A stretch of DNA of 64,000 nt from Epiperipatus broadwayi (GCA_028023455.1 JAQFVV010000182.1:1552001-1616000); one strand, 5' to 3'; positions 36,497 to 51,009 are shown, numbered from the stretch's first letter. Program-made: numbers and translations. Notes: generated by a model not told the origin, from the letters alone.

Positions 36497-37840
36497 TTTA
36501 AATAAGGTTAATTTTTTCCAAAGGTATTTAATGTTAAATGATGGAAATAGTTCAGCATATAAATATACTAAAATACCATCATTAGAAACCTTCAGTCAAG
36601 TGATTAAATGGTAATAATTTGTTGTTTTCTTTATCTTTGAATGTTATGTTGTAATATGTAATTAGCTTTGACAATCTTATGAACAATTAAGATAATTCTG
36701 CACAACCCCTCCCCCCCAGACCAGTATATATTTTTCATGACATGTAAATAGAGATAGTTCTAATTACAAAATAATAATATCCTGCTATATTTTTTGGTAT
36801 ATTTTATTTATTTATTTTATTTTTTGTCAGTAATTCACTTCTTATGGATAGATTTCTTATGTCTATTGATTCATATTCATCAAGTATTTTGTGAATATTT
36901 ATAATTTTTTTTTTTTTTTTTGGCTTTGTGCATAATCTTTTATCTGAGCAGCTTTGCTGATGCTAATCTTGAATAGAACCTTTCCACTAATATTAATAAT
37001 ACTTCCACTAATAGTTAATTGAATCCTCCAATATCCCCCTTTCCAATCAAGAATTGAGTAGTTTACTAATGAAAACTCACTATTCATCAGTCATATCAAA
37101 CTAACAAAAATTATAATTGCCCTTGTTATTGTTATGTCAGTAATTATGTTTGTATGTGTTTATTTTAGTAGGATTTTTCTATTAATATATTTTTTTATTC
37201 TGTAATCAGATACAAATTAACAAGAGCAATAAAAATTTGCTGTTAATAAATGAAATAAATCTATTTATACTTTTATAACCTCCTTACCCTCTCATTTTCA
37301 TAAAGAAATGATATTTTTGAAAGCTTCTAAAATTAATATCTTTCATATATACTATACTCATATTTTATCTGGTTCAAAAATATTTTGAAAATGTACTATA
37401 ATAGTCCAATTTGAATTTCATTTTACTAACTGGAATATTATATATATGGATAAATACCAGACACATCTAATTTACACATGTACTGTCTTATAAAGAAACA
37501 TGGTTCAATTAAAATGACACATATTTATAACAAAAAATATGTAATTTGCATTGTAAAGATTTTATATGTACTATACATTTTATATATTGGTATTTTTTTT
37601 ATTTTCTATGATTATGGTTTATTATCATTTATCTCTTGAACTATTTTTATTAGATGACATCTAATAATGTTGGCTGTCTTTGTAGTACCATTGCAGTGGG
37701 TCATATTATTAATGTCATTGCTTTTTCTAGAAGAATATGCAGAAATTTTAGATTAAAAAAAAAAACTTTCGTTTTCTTATATAATGAATTCTTGCTATGA
37801 TGAACACACTATCATGTAAAGAAAGCCACTGATTTGCAAG
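36497..37840. other. AT-rich DNA, nothing recognised
   Basis: A C-rich patch (CCCCTCCCCCCCC) near 36707-36718 and T runs near 36906-36920. The frame 36899-37087 is not supported. Confidence 0.5.
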
Positions 37841-37854
37841 TTTGAACTCATATT

Positions 37855-37940
37855 TCTGAATATGGTTTAATTCAATGATAGAGTGGTAAATTCTAGAATT
37901 TGAAATCGCTCTGTCACCTCCTGTTCTTGAACTCTGAGCA
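37855..37940 (+). repeat. possible tRNA-derived SINE remnant
   Basis: ATGATAGAGTGGTAAATTCTAG resembles a D-arm and CTGTTCTTGAACTC a degenerate T-arm/box B, about 40 bases apart. Decayed and without flanking duplication; weak. Confidence 0.3.
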
Positions 37941-38380
37941 AAAATAGTAATGAATTTTTTATTTAATATGTTAATCTAGTTCATATTACTTTATATAGAT
38001 TTTATTATCATTGTGCTTTTTTTTTAATATCGCATTATTTAATTGTCATATGATTGAAAGATCTTTTTTGATAAATTTCTTGCAAATGACTGTCTGGCAA
38101 GCATTCAGATAAGAAGATTATTATTTCAAAATGATACTGATAATTAAATATTATATGTTTATTTGAAAACTGATCTCTCTAAAAAAAAAAATCTTAGGTA
38201 GCTATTTATTTTATAAAAGTAACTTTATTTTCTAATGATATTTTGAGAAGTAATTTATTTTTGTTATTGATTTAAATATATGAGTTTCTTAAATTGATTA
38301 AAAAAAAAAAAAGGCAAACAAAAACGTTTACTAGTTATTTCTCAATAATAAAGAAAATTGGAAGGTTTATTGCTTGAGAG

Positions 38381-38455
38381 TTCATAGGAAGTTCAAATTT
38401 GAGAAGTGACTGAACTAGAACTATAATTCGTGAGTCCATCTCTGTACTACTGCAC
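38381..38455 (-). repeat. old tRNA-derived SINE remnant (family B, copy 3)
   Basis: It shares TTCATAGGAAGTT, AGAAGTGACTGAACT and AACTATAATTCGT with the copies at 17621 and 23506 in the same order. Confidence 0.4.
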
Positions 38456-38802
38456 TTTTTAATGAGGAAAGGTAGTAGGAAAAAATCATCATTAGTTTAT
38501 CTCAAAGATTCATTGCAGGGTTTATTCTATATTAAAGTTTGCAATAGCTTCTCCTTGACTTCAAGTTTTTTTATTAATAGAATTATTTGTGTTCATTCTT
38601 CAGTGCTCAGATATCTCAAAATTTGTAATATATATATATATATATGAAAACATGAATCCTAGGATATTCTGTAGAATAAATATATAAAATATATTTTATT
38701 TTTATGAAAATAATCTTAATAGAATTTAAAAATGCGTTTTGAGCAAAAAATATATATAAACAATATTAGATATATTATTTTAATACATTTTTAGTGCAGA
38801 GT

Positions 38803-38841
38803 ACTCTTTTCAAAGGTAAATGTTTCACCATTGAAAAGAGT
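38803..38841. repeat. short perfect-stem hairpin
   Basis: ACTCTTTTCAAAGGT at 38803-38817 pairs with ACCATTGAAAAGAGT at 38827-38841 (14 of 15 bases) across a 9-base loop. It could be an end-to-end remnant of a foldback element or a transcribed hairpin; no further support. Confidence 0.5.
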
Positions 38842-39582
38842 GCTTCATATCGAAATTACATTAAGGTAGTTTATTTAATATTGTTTATATTTCTCTTGTT
38901 TAAGAAGCATCTTTATTATTGCATGTAAATTATCATATTTCATATTTTATTACTGATTTATGAAAATAATAAAAGGTTGTGCATTTGGATGCTATCTTTT
39001 ATTAAATTTCAAAGGTTAAGTAGCAAGTAATAATTAAGCATTTTCATCTGAAATGAGTTTTCTTATTCAGGTATATTTAATTTATCTTTTTTACATAAAA
39101 TTTGAATAGTAAATGAAATCACCAGATGATAATATATAAATGCTTGCAGATGTTTTGTTTCCAAGTATTTGGTCTTTATTCAGAAAGGCAGTATTTCATC
39201 AATTACATATTGGTTACATCTAATTGTTTTGTACTAATAATGTGATAACTTTAACCACCTTAAGATTTTAAGCTTAAACCTCATATATATAAATCTAGTT
39301 TGAATTTTTATTATATTATTAGCTTTATCAAATAAAATCTTTGCATAAAGAATATATATATATACTGTATATTCCAAACAAAATATCCATCTCAGCACAT
39401 AATATGTACTCTATATAAGAGAGACATCTATCTTCATCACTGCCATCTTTTAGGATTAGTCAGTGTATTAAATTATTAATGCTTAGCTTAAAACAGACTT
39501 TTTATTATTATTGTATTATATATGTGGTAAGTTATCCTATTCATTCGCATATATTTCATTTATAAAAATTAATATCTTATAT
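38842..39582. other. AT-rich DNA, nothing recognised
   Basis: No terminal repeats or frames of interest. Confidence 0.5.
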
Positions 39583-40026
39583 CAGGAGTGTTCAATGTGT
39601 GATCCAAGAGCCATATGTGGACTAGGATTACTACAAATGCAACCCAATGCAAAAGCATAAACTTCTTTCAAACATTATGATTATTTTTTTTATTGTGATT
39701 ACATATGTAATGTCAAATATTCATCTAGTTTTGTTTCCCTCTTTTACTTTAAAACGAAAATTAAAAAATATCAATTATGTTTTGTTACTTAGATATGTAC
39801 ATTTCCAATATTAGTGATCACAAACTTGAAACCTGCTTGATGATTTTAATATATTCTTTGAATGGGTCTTTGTATAATTAGGATTATTATTTAAGAACTT
39901 TTTTGCTTATCTGTAATGGTGAATATCACAAAAATTATTTGCAGGTCATTTTTTTTTGCTTCTCATCTAGTCCATGACAACTTTTCACAATGTGATCCAG
40001 AAATACCAAAAGTTTTGACTCCCTTG
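39583..40026. mobile_element. degenerate hAT element remnant
   Basis: The left end CAGGAGTGTTCAATGTGTGA and right end AAGTTTTGACTCCCTTG resemble hAT termini (CAGGGGTGTTCAA / TTTGACACCCCTG) with several substitutions. Internal TGTGATCCAAGAGCC at left and TGTGATCCAGAAA at right resemble the usual subterminal GTGGCCC motifs. No 8-bp duplication is readable any more and there is no transposase frame. Confidence 0.5.
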
Positions 40027-43000
40027 CCCTACATGGTTATAAATGGGTAATAAATTATAAGATAACTTTATATCTTTCATCATAAATGCTTTAGAAAGTT
40101 ATCTTTCTTTTTGAAAGTGAAAGCTTAACACATTGTATGAAAATTCTCATTATAATAATGCTCATTTTCTGTTAATCTGTTTGTGTGGTGGTCATCATCG
40201 TTTTTGACATTGATGAACTTAAATAATTAGGTTTGAATTGATGCTGTTTCTTCTGTGTAGTAATATTTTCTTTTACTAGAAACAATGTCATTTTGTCTGC
40301 GCTTGCATTCAGTCCTTAAAAATAGCCAGTACAAGGGTAAATCTTGTACAGGATACAACAATCATGCCATTGCAATATAGTTATCTGATTTAAACTATAT
40401 ATTATTTACTACTATTAACATCATTGTTGCCATGGACATTATTTATTCTTTAATAATTCTGATGCCTCTTTTTAAACTAAAAGACAAATAATAACCCATT
40501 GTGCAAAAATTAGTAAAATTTCCAATATAGAATTCAAGAGTGTGTTTATGATTTCTCCTATACAGTTGGAAATGAGATTTGATTGTCAATCATTATCACT
40601 ACCATATTTCTGCTGCTCTGTATAGATATTAATAATAAAACAAAGAAAAAATAAATAAAACAAGCATATTCCATAATAATCAGGATCAACCATGTAAAAT
40701 TTAGAGAATTCCTGCCTTTATTTTTGATCACTAAAGACCTAGACAATTATTGTATGAATAAAAACAAAAAATTAAACCAAAAAGTCATGGAATTAAATAG
40801 AATATGTGAAATTGTAGAACAAAATTGCAATTTGAGGAATAGATATTTCCTAGATATTGTAAACACATAAAATCCACATATAATATCTTGTGGAGATGGC
40901 ATATAATAGTCTCAAGAAGTGTGAAGAAAAGTATTCTCAATATTTTATATGGATTACCCGAACAATTAAAATGGATTATGTGCTCTCCCTATATTGAATA
41001 CTGACCATAGGAAAGAGAAATATTTTCTCAATAATGCAAAATTAATAAGCTAAAGGAATAATTATACAAATCTTTGTTATGTGCCATTCTTCTTATTCTG
41101 AACTAGTTTCAAATCTGTATAATTAGATAAATAGGTGGTTTGTATTCAAAAGTGATTTCATAATTTAGTTATGTAGCATAAAGTATGTAATAGCTACTCA
41201 ATATGGATTCTTTGCTCTGGTCTGAATGAATTTTATATATTAAGAAACTGATCATAAAAATTAGAAATCTGAAATTCTTTACTTATTTGTCTATCTTAAA
41301 CTATGAATAAGATAGAACAGTAGATTGAGAAATAATTCATATGTGAATATATATTATCCTGACAGAAATTGAGTTTAATTTTTGTATATGATGTAAGATT
41401 GTGTATAAAAAAATTTTTAAAGATAATTTTAAAAAGTTATGCATTAATCTAGAGAATGTTAAAGGGTTGCTATAACAACAAAATGCTAAAAAATAAAATA
41501 TTATTATACTGTAAAGTTAGTAAATTAATCTTATTCTTTTTTAAAAATATAAATAATAAAACGGTAATGTTAGACAATAAAATTAATAACGTTAATAAAA
41601 TTCATATTTTCTTTGTTCTTTCTATATTTTTTTTATTGCAGTTAGAAAAAATATTTAACATTTTAAATGTACATATTTTTATGTTTACATTATGTATAAT
41701 ATTTAAGTTCAGATAATATGTAAATTATATGTTTTCGACACAATATTATGAATATATAAGTTAAATTATTTTAGTTTGTAATAATTTAAAGGGTGTAATA
41801 TTTATTTTCAAAGTGTAAATATTATTTTTAATACAATTACGAAATATTTTATTCTTTCTATTATTATAAAAGAAAACTTTGATTTTGAAACTCAGGACAA
41901 ATCTAATTTTAATATTTGAGTAAAAATTTGAGCATATCCTTGGTTTCGGCGATGAGTATTATGTCAGTCATAACAAAGTTATAAATAGGACTGAAATTCA
42001 AAATTATCCTCTGATATTATGGCCTTTGTATAAGCAAATCTGAAAAAAAAAATTTGTTTTTCTTCTAAATATTTTAATTTATTGACTGTCAAATAATGGA
42101 GTAGAAAAGGAATATATTTGTTTGGAAAACTGAACTGGTTTCTTGAAGTACTTACAAAAGAAGGAGAAAGAAAACTTCTAATTTTAAAATTCATTTTAAA
42201 ATTCTCTGCTAAAGGTTTATTGCAGTGGATAAACATTTTTTTTTTAATTTTCAAATGTCAAAATTATCTATATACTGCTTTATATATATTATTTCTGCTT
42301 TAAAATGTCATCTTATAATTGTAATGGATTATTTCAATATTAGATTGGAATTTATTTATATATATATTGCCTACATTATAAAAGAATATCAGTGCCCGAT
42401 TGTTTTAATTAAACAATACCATTTATAACATTAATAGTATTGTTATTCAGAGGATTATAAAATAATAATTGGAATTTACCAGGAATCGGATTTTATATTT
42501 TATTTCAAATAACCATCTGAAATATATTTTATACTGACCAAATTGATGAATTTTATTGGATTATTTGAAGCTTATGGAACATAAACATTCAAACTATTGT
42601 CCTTCTCTGGAATATATATATGGATTTTATACAGATTGTATGTAAATGTATATTTTATGTATTCCTTCATTTGTATTATATTTTATTGTTATTATTGATT
42701 GTTATTTTATTCATTAATAAATTATTCGTTCACATATAAAAGTATAAGAAAGTTTAAATTTTAATTTAAGTAAGGTTATATTCTAAATTTAATGTTTAAA
42801 ATTTTAATTTAAAGTCGGATATGTTTATTTGTTGCTGTACTGTGAGTATTGAAAATCTAAATGATTATATTACAATAGCAGTTTATTGATACCAAATTTT
42901 GTAAATAAGGTAAGCAAATAAACATACGTAGTCTTATTATATTTTTTTTATTTAAATAATCAAATAGTATGAATATTATATAATTATTATTAGCTTTTAT

Positions 43001-43554
43001 TTTAGCTGCGTATTTGTTTAAGAACACTTTCATTTTTACACAGATTCTATTCTATTATATGATAAATATAAAATAGATATGTTTTTGTTAGTGAGGGTCG
43101 ATCTTCTCTAGTAGTAGTCCATATGAAAAATATACTTATCCCGATGTTTAACTAGAATGCATATCATGATATATTTCATTATTAATTTACCATTTTATTA
43201 TTAGTAATAAATATTGATTTAATTGAATAAATTTGATTCAGTGATCATTCTAATTAGGGATGCACACCTATTTGCTAATATAATTTTAAATACTTAGCAG
43301 CTACATATTAATTTACATCTTATACTTCTTACATTAAATAATTATGAAGCAAACAAGGAAACAGCAATTGGATTAGTAAGTGCTTACATAGTGATATATT
43401 ATTATCTTTTATATATTCAGTATATTTAATTATTATTTAACCTATGTGCAAGTAATATTTAATAAATCTATATTTGGTAATCTCAAGCTAAATCTAAAGT
43501 TCTTATACCGATTAACTTTATTTAAAAAGTTTTTGATAATATACTTAATTTAAT
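40027..43554. other. AT-rich DNA, no supported gene
   Basis: Frames at 40558-40746, 41456-41716, 41979-42254, 42118-42303 and 42225-42428 overlap each other on both strands or consist of AT-driven residues. Around 40860-41000 a weak LINE-like string (ILNILYGL...SPYIEY) was considered but is not convincing. Confidence 0.45.
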
Positions 43555-43737
43555 TAATATATGCGGGATTCAAACTCAGACTTTCACATGACCCACAACT
43601 CTTAGTGCCATCTTATATTGCTGACCCCACCTGATCACACATAGGACATGTGTGTGATCAGGTGGGGTCAGCAATATAAGATGGCACTAAGAGTTGTGGG
43701 TCATGTGAAAGTCCGAGTTTGAATCCTGCATATATTA
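43555..43737. repeat. near-perfect palindrome with 87-bp arms and tRNA-like arm ends
   Basis: Left arm 43555-43641 and right arm 43651-43737 are reverse complements with about two mismatches and a 9-base centre. Read from the centre rightward, the arm contains box A-like ATGGCACTAAGAG and a B box-like AGTTTGAATCCTGC at tRNA-like spacing. So the structure looks like two head-to-head copies of a tRNA-derived unit. It is GC-richer than its surroundings. A 65-codon frame across the arm (43658-43855, minus) is not considered coding. Confidence 0.85.
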
Positions 43738-46700
43738 CATATATAAATGCAGGTGTTAAGCCTGTGCAATGTATTAATTTAATTAAATGAAATCCTAAAT
43801 GATATTTTAATAATTTATATATGATAGGTTGATAAATAAATTTAAAGGTTAACAATTTTTTTTTAGTTTATCTAAATTATTTTAATTTAGAAATAAATAA
43901 TTATATTGAAGGAATATAAATTTAAGAGATATTATTATTAATAGTAATATTATATAGCATTATACAAGTTCATAGTTTGCTAATATTTTATAGATATTAG
44001 GATAATCATTTATTTAGTATTATTTTAGATATGGTATTTCAACAAAAGGAAACATATTTCAAATTATTCAACTTTGATTTATAGTTAAGGTATTAAGTGA
44101 TTTATTATAATTATAGGTTTGGCAACTAATCATAAAATCATTATCGATATTTTAATAGTCATTTACAGTATTTATTTTACATTAAAATTATATTTGAGCT
44201 AGTTTAATAAATTTTAGGGCATAAATATTTTGGTTCATTCAGGGTAAATAAGGGCTATTATAATTAGATGTTATTCTATAATTTTAAATTATTTGTCAGA
44301 TATCTAGTATTACAATTTGTTATTTAATTAAGAAGAGAATGGTTTTATATTATTATAAAATTAATAACTGTGTCATTAAGATTGATATTTGTTTATATTA
44401 ACTATTATGACTTAGTTTGTCTAAACTTGAGAGTTGTTAATATGTACATGTTTAGTTAGAAAATTAAGCTTCTGATATTCACACCTGCTAAAAATAGATT
44501 TTTGACAATACAATGCATATTATAGTCAATTACAATATATTTGACTTAGTGATAAGATTATGCGCTTCTATTAGCATGGTTTATAAAATGTGTTATTTTT
44601 TTCTTTAATTTATATTAACATCAAATGAAATAAGGCAAAAACTAAATCAGTAATTAGTATTAAATTATATTAGTAAAGATGCAGGTATAGTTTGTAGTGT
44701 GTGGAAAAAATTATAGAGAATAAACCATTTGTTCTATCAAATCTATACATTTTTTATTTCATTATTATGTTTTAAAAAGGCATTTAATATTCAGCACTTA
44801 GATTCCTGATAGTTCTGCCATTCTTTAGCTTAGAAATCATTTATTTCCTGGCAGTCATATTGTTTTTTTAATTTTTTTTTGTTCATAATTAAAGTTATTA
44901 TGTAATATGTATATAGAATGAATAAAATTATGTATGTATACTATTTTCATTGCTACCAATATAAATGAACAAATAAAATAAATTGCTAATAAAATTCATG
45001 ACAAAAATGTGGAAGTATTTTAAAACATCGTATACACATGTATGCTATATCAGTCAATGACATTTTTATAGCAATTATGTTCATTGACTTAGACATTTTA
45101 TTTTTGGCATTATAGTGAGAATGTTTGTTTTATATTTGTAAAGCATAAGTGTAAACTTTTTTTTTCTCTAAATAATTTTGTTTAATACATTTTTATTATT
45201 TTTAAAGATGTTTGTAATAATTTTTAAGCTAAAGAATTATTTTAGTTTCTCACAAATTTTATTTAAAATAAAGGCCACTTATATAGAAAATTATGTACAT
45301 TTTAAACCTTGAATTTACTTATGTTTAATCATTATTTAAAAAGCATGTGATTGTTGTGATATTATTAATTTAAAATATATTTGTTTATAATGTATGGAAG
45401 AAAGTATATTAAGCTTAACTCATTTTAATATTGTAATTTATGGATTTTTATACTTCATCTTTAAATTTAATTAAAATCTATATCACTGAAAAAACAAATT
45501 TAATGTCTCAAATATTTTATAAAAACATCTTGTGTTTGATAAGATAATCATAATGATATGCAGATATTGGATAACTTTGAGAAGTGAAGTTGATAATTTC
45601 AATTAGACAAAAGAAATTGATAATCAAGCTTTAGAAAATGTCTTCATTATATAACTGGGTGATCAATTAGTGAGAAAAAAATGCATCTAATGATATGTAT
45701 GTTGCATAGACAATCATTGTATGAAAACCTGCCACACTAATATTTAAAAAGCAAAAAACTCCTTTTCATTCGTTCCTAAACTTATTTTTTTACTGAACTA
45801 CATTCTTTTGACTCATAAATTAATTTAAAGAATTTAGTTCAGTAAAACAATTTTGAAGCTAGATTAAGCTTTAATGGAGGGGGAGAGAAGGAAAAGAATT
45901 AATATTTGGAATGAAAATATAAATTTTAAACAATGAACTCCAATATCAATGTAGGGTGTTAGTCTAAAGAACAAAGTTTCTGTTTCAATTCTTATCTAAT
46001 GAGAGATTAAAAATAGTTTAATAAATTTATGAAATTCATTTGGAAAAACACATAACCTTTTAAGAAATTAGCCATTCTGTGTATTATGGTATAATTTTCA
46101 ATGTGTATATATAAATGTTAAAAGAAAATAGATATGAAATTGAAAATTTATCCTTAATGTGAAATGTCTATATTCATATGCAAGCTTTAATACACAAGTT
46201 CAAAAGAAAACTAAAGATTATATATTTTTGGTAGAGATTTGATTTGACTATTTTGAGTGTTGAGCATTTCTTATATGATTAATGGATGCAAAATCTATAA
46301 TATATATAATGAAATTGAGATATTGATTACATCTTTATAATCCATCTATGTAGAACTAATTTTATATATATATATATTGCAGCAAAAACAAGAATGGCTA
46401 AGATTATTAAAAGCAGGATATGAAAAGTGTGATGAATAAATTACATTAATGCAAATTATAAATATCTTAATATTAATGAAATGTAACTTTCATCAGAAAT
46501 TCTATAACATAAAATAAAAATAATTAAATGGATTGTTTCTGAACATTTACATTGAAAAATAACATTTACATAGATATTGAGCAATTAGAAATTTATAGTT
46601 TTAAAATGATCCCCTCTTCTATCTATTTATTTTTCAAGAATGATTTGCTTATTTTGAACTATGAAGAATGCAAGATTTACAACAAAAAAAAAGGTGTTTT

Positions 46701-48574
46701 GAAATCTTAGGTTAATTCCAAATTAAAGGTTTGTTTGTATTTGATGGAAATATTTCATGTTAAAAAAATTGTTTGAATGATGAAACTTGAATATGTCAAT
46801 ATAATATTATCCCTGTGCTACAGATATAATATTAAAGTTTAAATGCAGAATGTACATTTTATCTGTAATTTATTTGATGGTTTTAATGAAATTAGAGTAG
46901 ATAGAAAATAAAAGTGAGATTAGAAACATTTTTCTGTCTTTATGAATACTGCTGAATTGTAATGTTTGATGACCATTGAGAATAATTTCTCTACTGAATA
47001 GATATTTTATAAGATAAGATGGGCATAATCTAAGATATCACATAAATGTATATAGAAAAAATAATTTCCTTGATCATCGAAACTATTAAAGTTATTGTAA
47101 TAACGTGAAAGCTAAAACCTTCAACAGATACACTTTAAACATGCTTATGTGACAGCCAATCAGATGGAATAATGACATCACATGGACCTCTCAATTCTCA
47201 AACACAAGTCAGAATTATTAGAAATAGATATATTTACATTTATTAAAGTTATTATTAATATATAAAATTATGTTGAGTTATATGATGCTGTCATGAAATA
47301 TGGAAATTGCAAAATAAATTGTGAGGATTATAATAAACCTAAAAGTAATATTTTTATGTTCTGGTTTTCTATTAAAATAAAATGTATATCTGTAAAAGTG
47401 AACCACTTTTGACATCTTATCCAAATACATAGTACATCAGAAGTAACAGTTGAGATGTATATTTTTGAAAAAAATATTTTGTGTTATGATCAGAAAGTAA
47501 TCTGACTTATGTAGAACTTAAATTTGAAAATCATTTGAATGAGGATTTGATTGCAGTGATATTCTTTTAATTTATCTGAATTTAGGAATAGTTTGTTTTA
47601 TAAAGATCATTTCTAAATGTCCTGTATTATCTATTAATTAATGAGTCATTAGGCTTACAGCATGAGGGTCTTCTTTCGATTTGATACAACTTTTTAATGA
47701 ATTAGATTTGTCATAAAATGAAAGCTTAATATTATTGGAGCAAAATTATTTATTTCTATTATGGATATGTATAAACTCATATATATATATATACAAATTA
47801 GATAAAATTTGTGTTATAATTAATAATGATCGGATTAAATATATATATAATGAATTATATAAAATACTTTATTCAATTCTCATGTGACTCAGATTCCTAG
47901 AAAACTCCACTAATTCAGAAAATGGGGATACATTTTATCTATGAGAATCTGGTTTGCATATATTTTTGCTATCTATTAGTGTAAACTTATCGGAATTGAA
48001 TAATAATCTTATTTGTCTGTCTTTAGACATTTACCACTTATTTTAATCATTTATATATTTTAGTAAAATCTTTTTAAAATTCTTTGTGAAATGTTTCTTT
48101 GAAATAATAATAAAAAAAAAGATAGTACATTATTCTTTATCTAACATCTTTGCTTTAATAATAAATAACTAAAATAAGAGCTTAAAAAGTATTACTGAAA
48201 AATATTTTATCACTTGAGAATCAATTAATTAATAAATTATTAAAGAATGTTGCTAGAAAATATTTTTCAATAAAATTTAAATGTTTTACTTGTGCTTATG
48301 ACAGATGTTGCTTCCAAACATGGATTATTTGATAAATAAATTTATTGTTTCTAGAATATTATTTTTCTTTTCTTTTTTTTTTTTTTTTAAATCATTTGAG
48401 TAAAGATGACTCCTATGTTTGTTTTTTACTAATATAATTTTTTTTCCTTCTGATTAAATTATTCATCAATTCAATTTCTCAATAGTGAATTTATATATAA
48501 TCATAGACCAATTGTGGGATTCGTACAGCTTATAGTCTGAAATATGTTAGATTTTTCTTATTGACAATTTACCT
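43738..48574. other. AT-rich DNA, nothing recognised
   Basis: About 4.8 kb with no supported frame, tRNA-like sequence or terminal repeat. A short GC-richer patch lies at about 47135-47215 without identity. Confidence 0.45.
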
Positions 48575-48588
48575 ATGTTAAAAGTTTT

Positions 48589-48696
48589 TTTTTTTTCATG
48601 TGTCAGAGCATCGGGCGGGAAGCGAACCCACAAACCCGGGACAACTGCTTGTAAGGCAGCTGTGCTGACCTCTCAACCACCAACGCTTGACAACCA
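48589..48696 (-). repeat. ultra-short tRNA-Gly-like SINE, copy 2
   Basis: The tRNA-like body is 48607-48687 on the minus strand. It begins AGCGTTGGTGGTTGAGAGG (box A), carries GCTGCCTTACAAGCAG in the anticodon arm (loop now with UAC), then GTCCCGGG, an 8-base insertion, GTGGGTTCGCTTCCCG (box B) and GATGCTC. The 3' tail is TGACACATG plus poly-A, seen as T12 on the plus strand. ATGTTAAAAGTTTT flanks it perfectly at 48575-48588 and 48697-48710. Nearly the whole element is tRNA-related, unusually compact for a SINE. Confidence 0.85.
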
Positions 48697-48710
48697 ATGT
48701 TAAAAGTTTT

Positions 48711-51009
48711 AAAGACATGATTGCAATTAACAACATGGATAATACTTGCACTTGTATTAAAGTTTATAGTTTCTATTAAACACAAAAATTAAGAAAAATA
48801 TATAGTATTGAAATTTTATTTCTGCATGTGTGGTGAAAATATGTTAATGTAAATTATGTATTTTATTGCAGTAGTTATGCACTGTACAAATTAGTCTGAA
48901 AAAGATCTGAATTTAATAAAAAGTGAAATACATTAATAATTAATAAATTGTTAAACAGAATGGTTATAAAATTGTAGAAGTGGATAATTAGATTTATTTG
49001 TCCAATTAGTATTAGTTAAAGTAAATAAAATAGAAGAATTGAATAGAATTAAAATAGCACAAAATAAAATTTCACATAAAAGATATATGGTTTTAATGCA
49101 TAAAAAGATAAATCTTTATTGATGGGTTATTTTTGCTTTGTTCTAATTATATAGTATCTGTTAATAGCAGGTATATATTAAATCTAGACTTAGTATATTT
49201 TATCTATTATTTCTCATCACATTTTACTAAACTATATTTATACATGATAAATTTAAGTTATTTAAATGACTATTGAACATGATTGTTAGAGGGCAATTTA
49301 TCTATTAATAATTAAATAAAATACATTTTATGATTATCACCTGACTTTATATATATATTCAAAATTATGTATATTAAACGTTGTAGAATTTGAGTATAGA
49401 AGTATGCTTTTACAAGTATAACATTATCATTGATAGATTACATATGTAATGCCAAAGTTTTATAATTGCATTTTAGAATTCTATATGCCTAATATTATTA
49501 GTAATTTAAATTTATTATACATGTTTTAACACTCAAATTAATAAGGTAAAATTGGAGGGAGAGATTTTTAGACTCAATATTTGTTTTAATATTTTAAAAA
49601 GTAGGTTTAAATTTGTTTTTAATCATGTTCTATATATATAGGTATTTGAAATTGCACAATTTAAGCATCAAATGTATGTATATGTGTGTGTATATATGTA
49701 TTCAATTTGGATGTTTATTTAGACAATGATTTTATTAGTAATAATAGGTCATGTTCCATATACAATCATTTTAAGGTTATAACATTATTTTTGTTAATTT
49801 CTGAAATCATTATATTTGTAAGCTTTTAATGAATATCTTTTTTTAATAGAAAGAGGAAATAAACTATAATTTTAAAATAAAATTTAATAATAGTTCTTAT
49901 ATTTAACAGTGTAATATATAATTTATGACTCATTGAACTTAAGTAATGAAGTTTTTGAAGTTGTTTAAAATGTATACATGATAAATGTATATATGTCACA
50001 AAGTTAAGTGTTAAGATTTACATATTTTATTTCACAGTCCTGGTTTTAAATTCCAAAAATAAAATTATCTTGAGATAACTAACTACCTTAAGCATAAATG
50101 ACTTTATGTAAAGTCATTACAGGAATTTATCATATATTAAGACAATTGAGCTAATTACCACAAACCTATCTTAAACTTTCAAACTATTGTAAAACTAATT
50201 CAATTGCAAATATATAAGATAAATATATGCCCATAATAATTCTTATCTGAACATACATTAATGAAATGCAGTAATATTAACAACAAATGATAATAGTATT
50301 GATGAGTTCAGTGTCTACCAGAGAATGATCCTTATTCCCATTAAATTACTATTATATTTTTTTATTTTACAGTTCATCTGATTAACTCTTAGTAATATGT
50401 TTCTTTTATTCTCCAGCTAATAATAGATGAATAGACATTTACCAATCAATAGTAGGTAGCTAGATTAGTGGGCATATAAACTATATCACAAAAAGTTATA
50501 AGCCTATTCATGATCTGAAAAAATTGTAAGGTTAGTTGTAAATATCTGAACTCCAGATACTGGTATGGTGGATGGATGCCAACTTTCATATCAATGTGCT
50601 CAACAGAAATTAGTTTTAAAATTAATTAGAAATGTAATAAAATTATATTATTTTTCAAACAAAATTATTGAAGTTTATTAGCATCAAGAAATATTAATAA
50701 AGTGATGATTTTTACAACATCTATGCTTTCATTGCATTTATTTGTAAACTTTTTCCAAATTTTATGTTTGAAATATCAAATATAGAAGATAATTTTATAA
50801 AATCATTAGTTACATCAAATTATATATATGACATCAAATTGGCATTATTTGATATTCATATAAATATTATTCTGTTTATTTATTAAATTTTCACCATAGT
50901 GTGCAAGAATAGTTTGTGATTGCAGTCTTTCATATAGTTTCAAATGAGGGCTTTTAATTAGCCTACAAATAATGTTTATTCTGACAAAATTTTACTTATA
51001 CCAAGTATG
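48711..51009. other. AT-rich DNA, nothing recognised
   Basis: A small TATGTGTGTGTATATATG microsatellite lies near 49680. No other features. Confidence 0.5.

Noticed and set aside
40860-41000. Possible CR1 C-terminal LINE fragment
   Set aside because: Only a loose SPYIEY-like resemblance with stops; insufficient ordered motifs.
41456-41716. 86-codon open frame on the plus strand
   Set aside because: Composition is nearly all K, N, I, L and F codons typical of AT-rich noncoding DNA; no motif, and nothing around it suggests a gene.
41979-42428. Three overlapping frames on both strands
   Set aside because: Mutually overlapping, AT-driven, no recognisable domains.
43658-43855. 65-codon frame across the palindrome arm
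   Set aside because: The same sequence exists inverted next door and contains tRNA-like motifs; coding is very unlikely.
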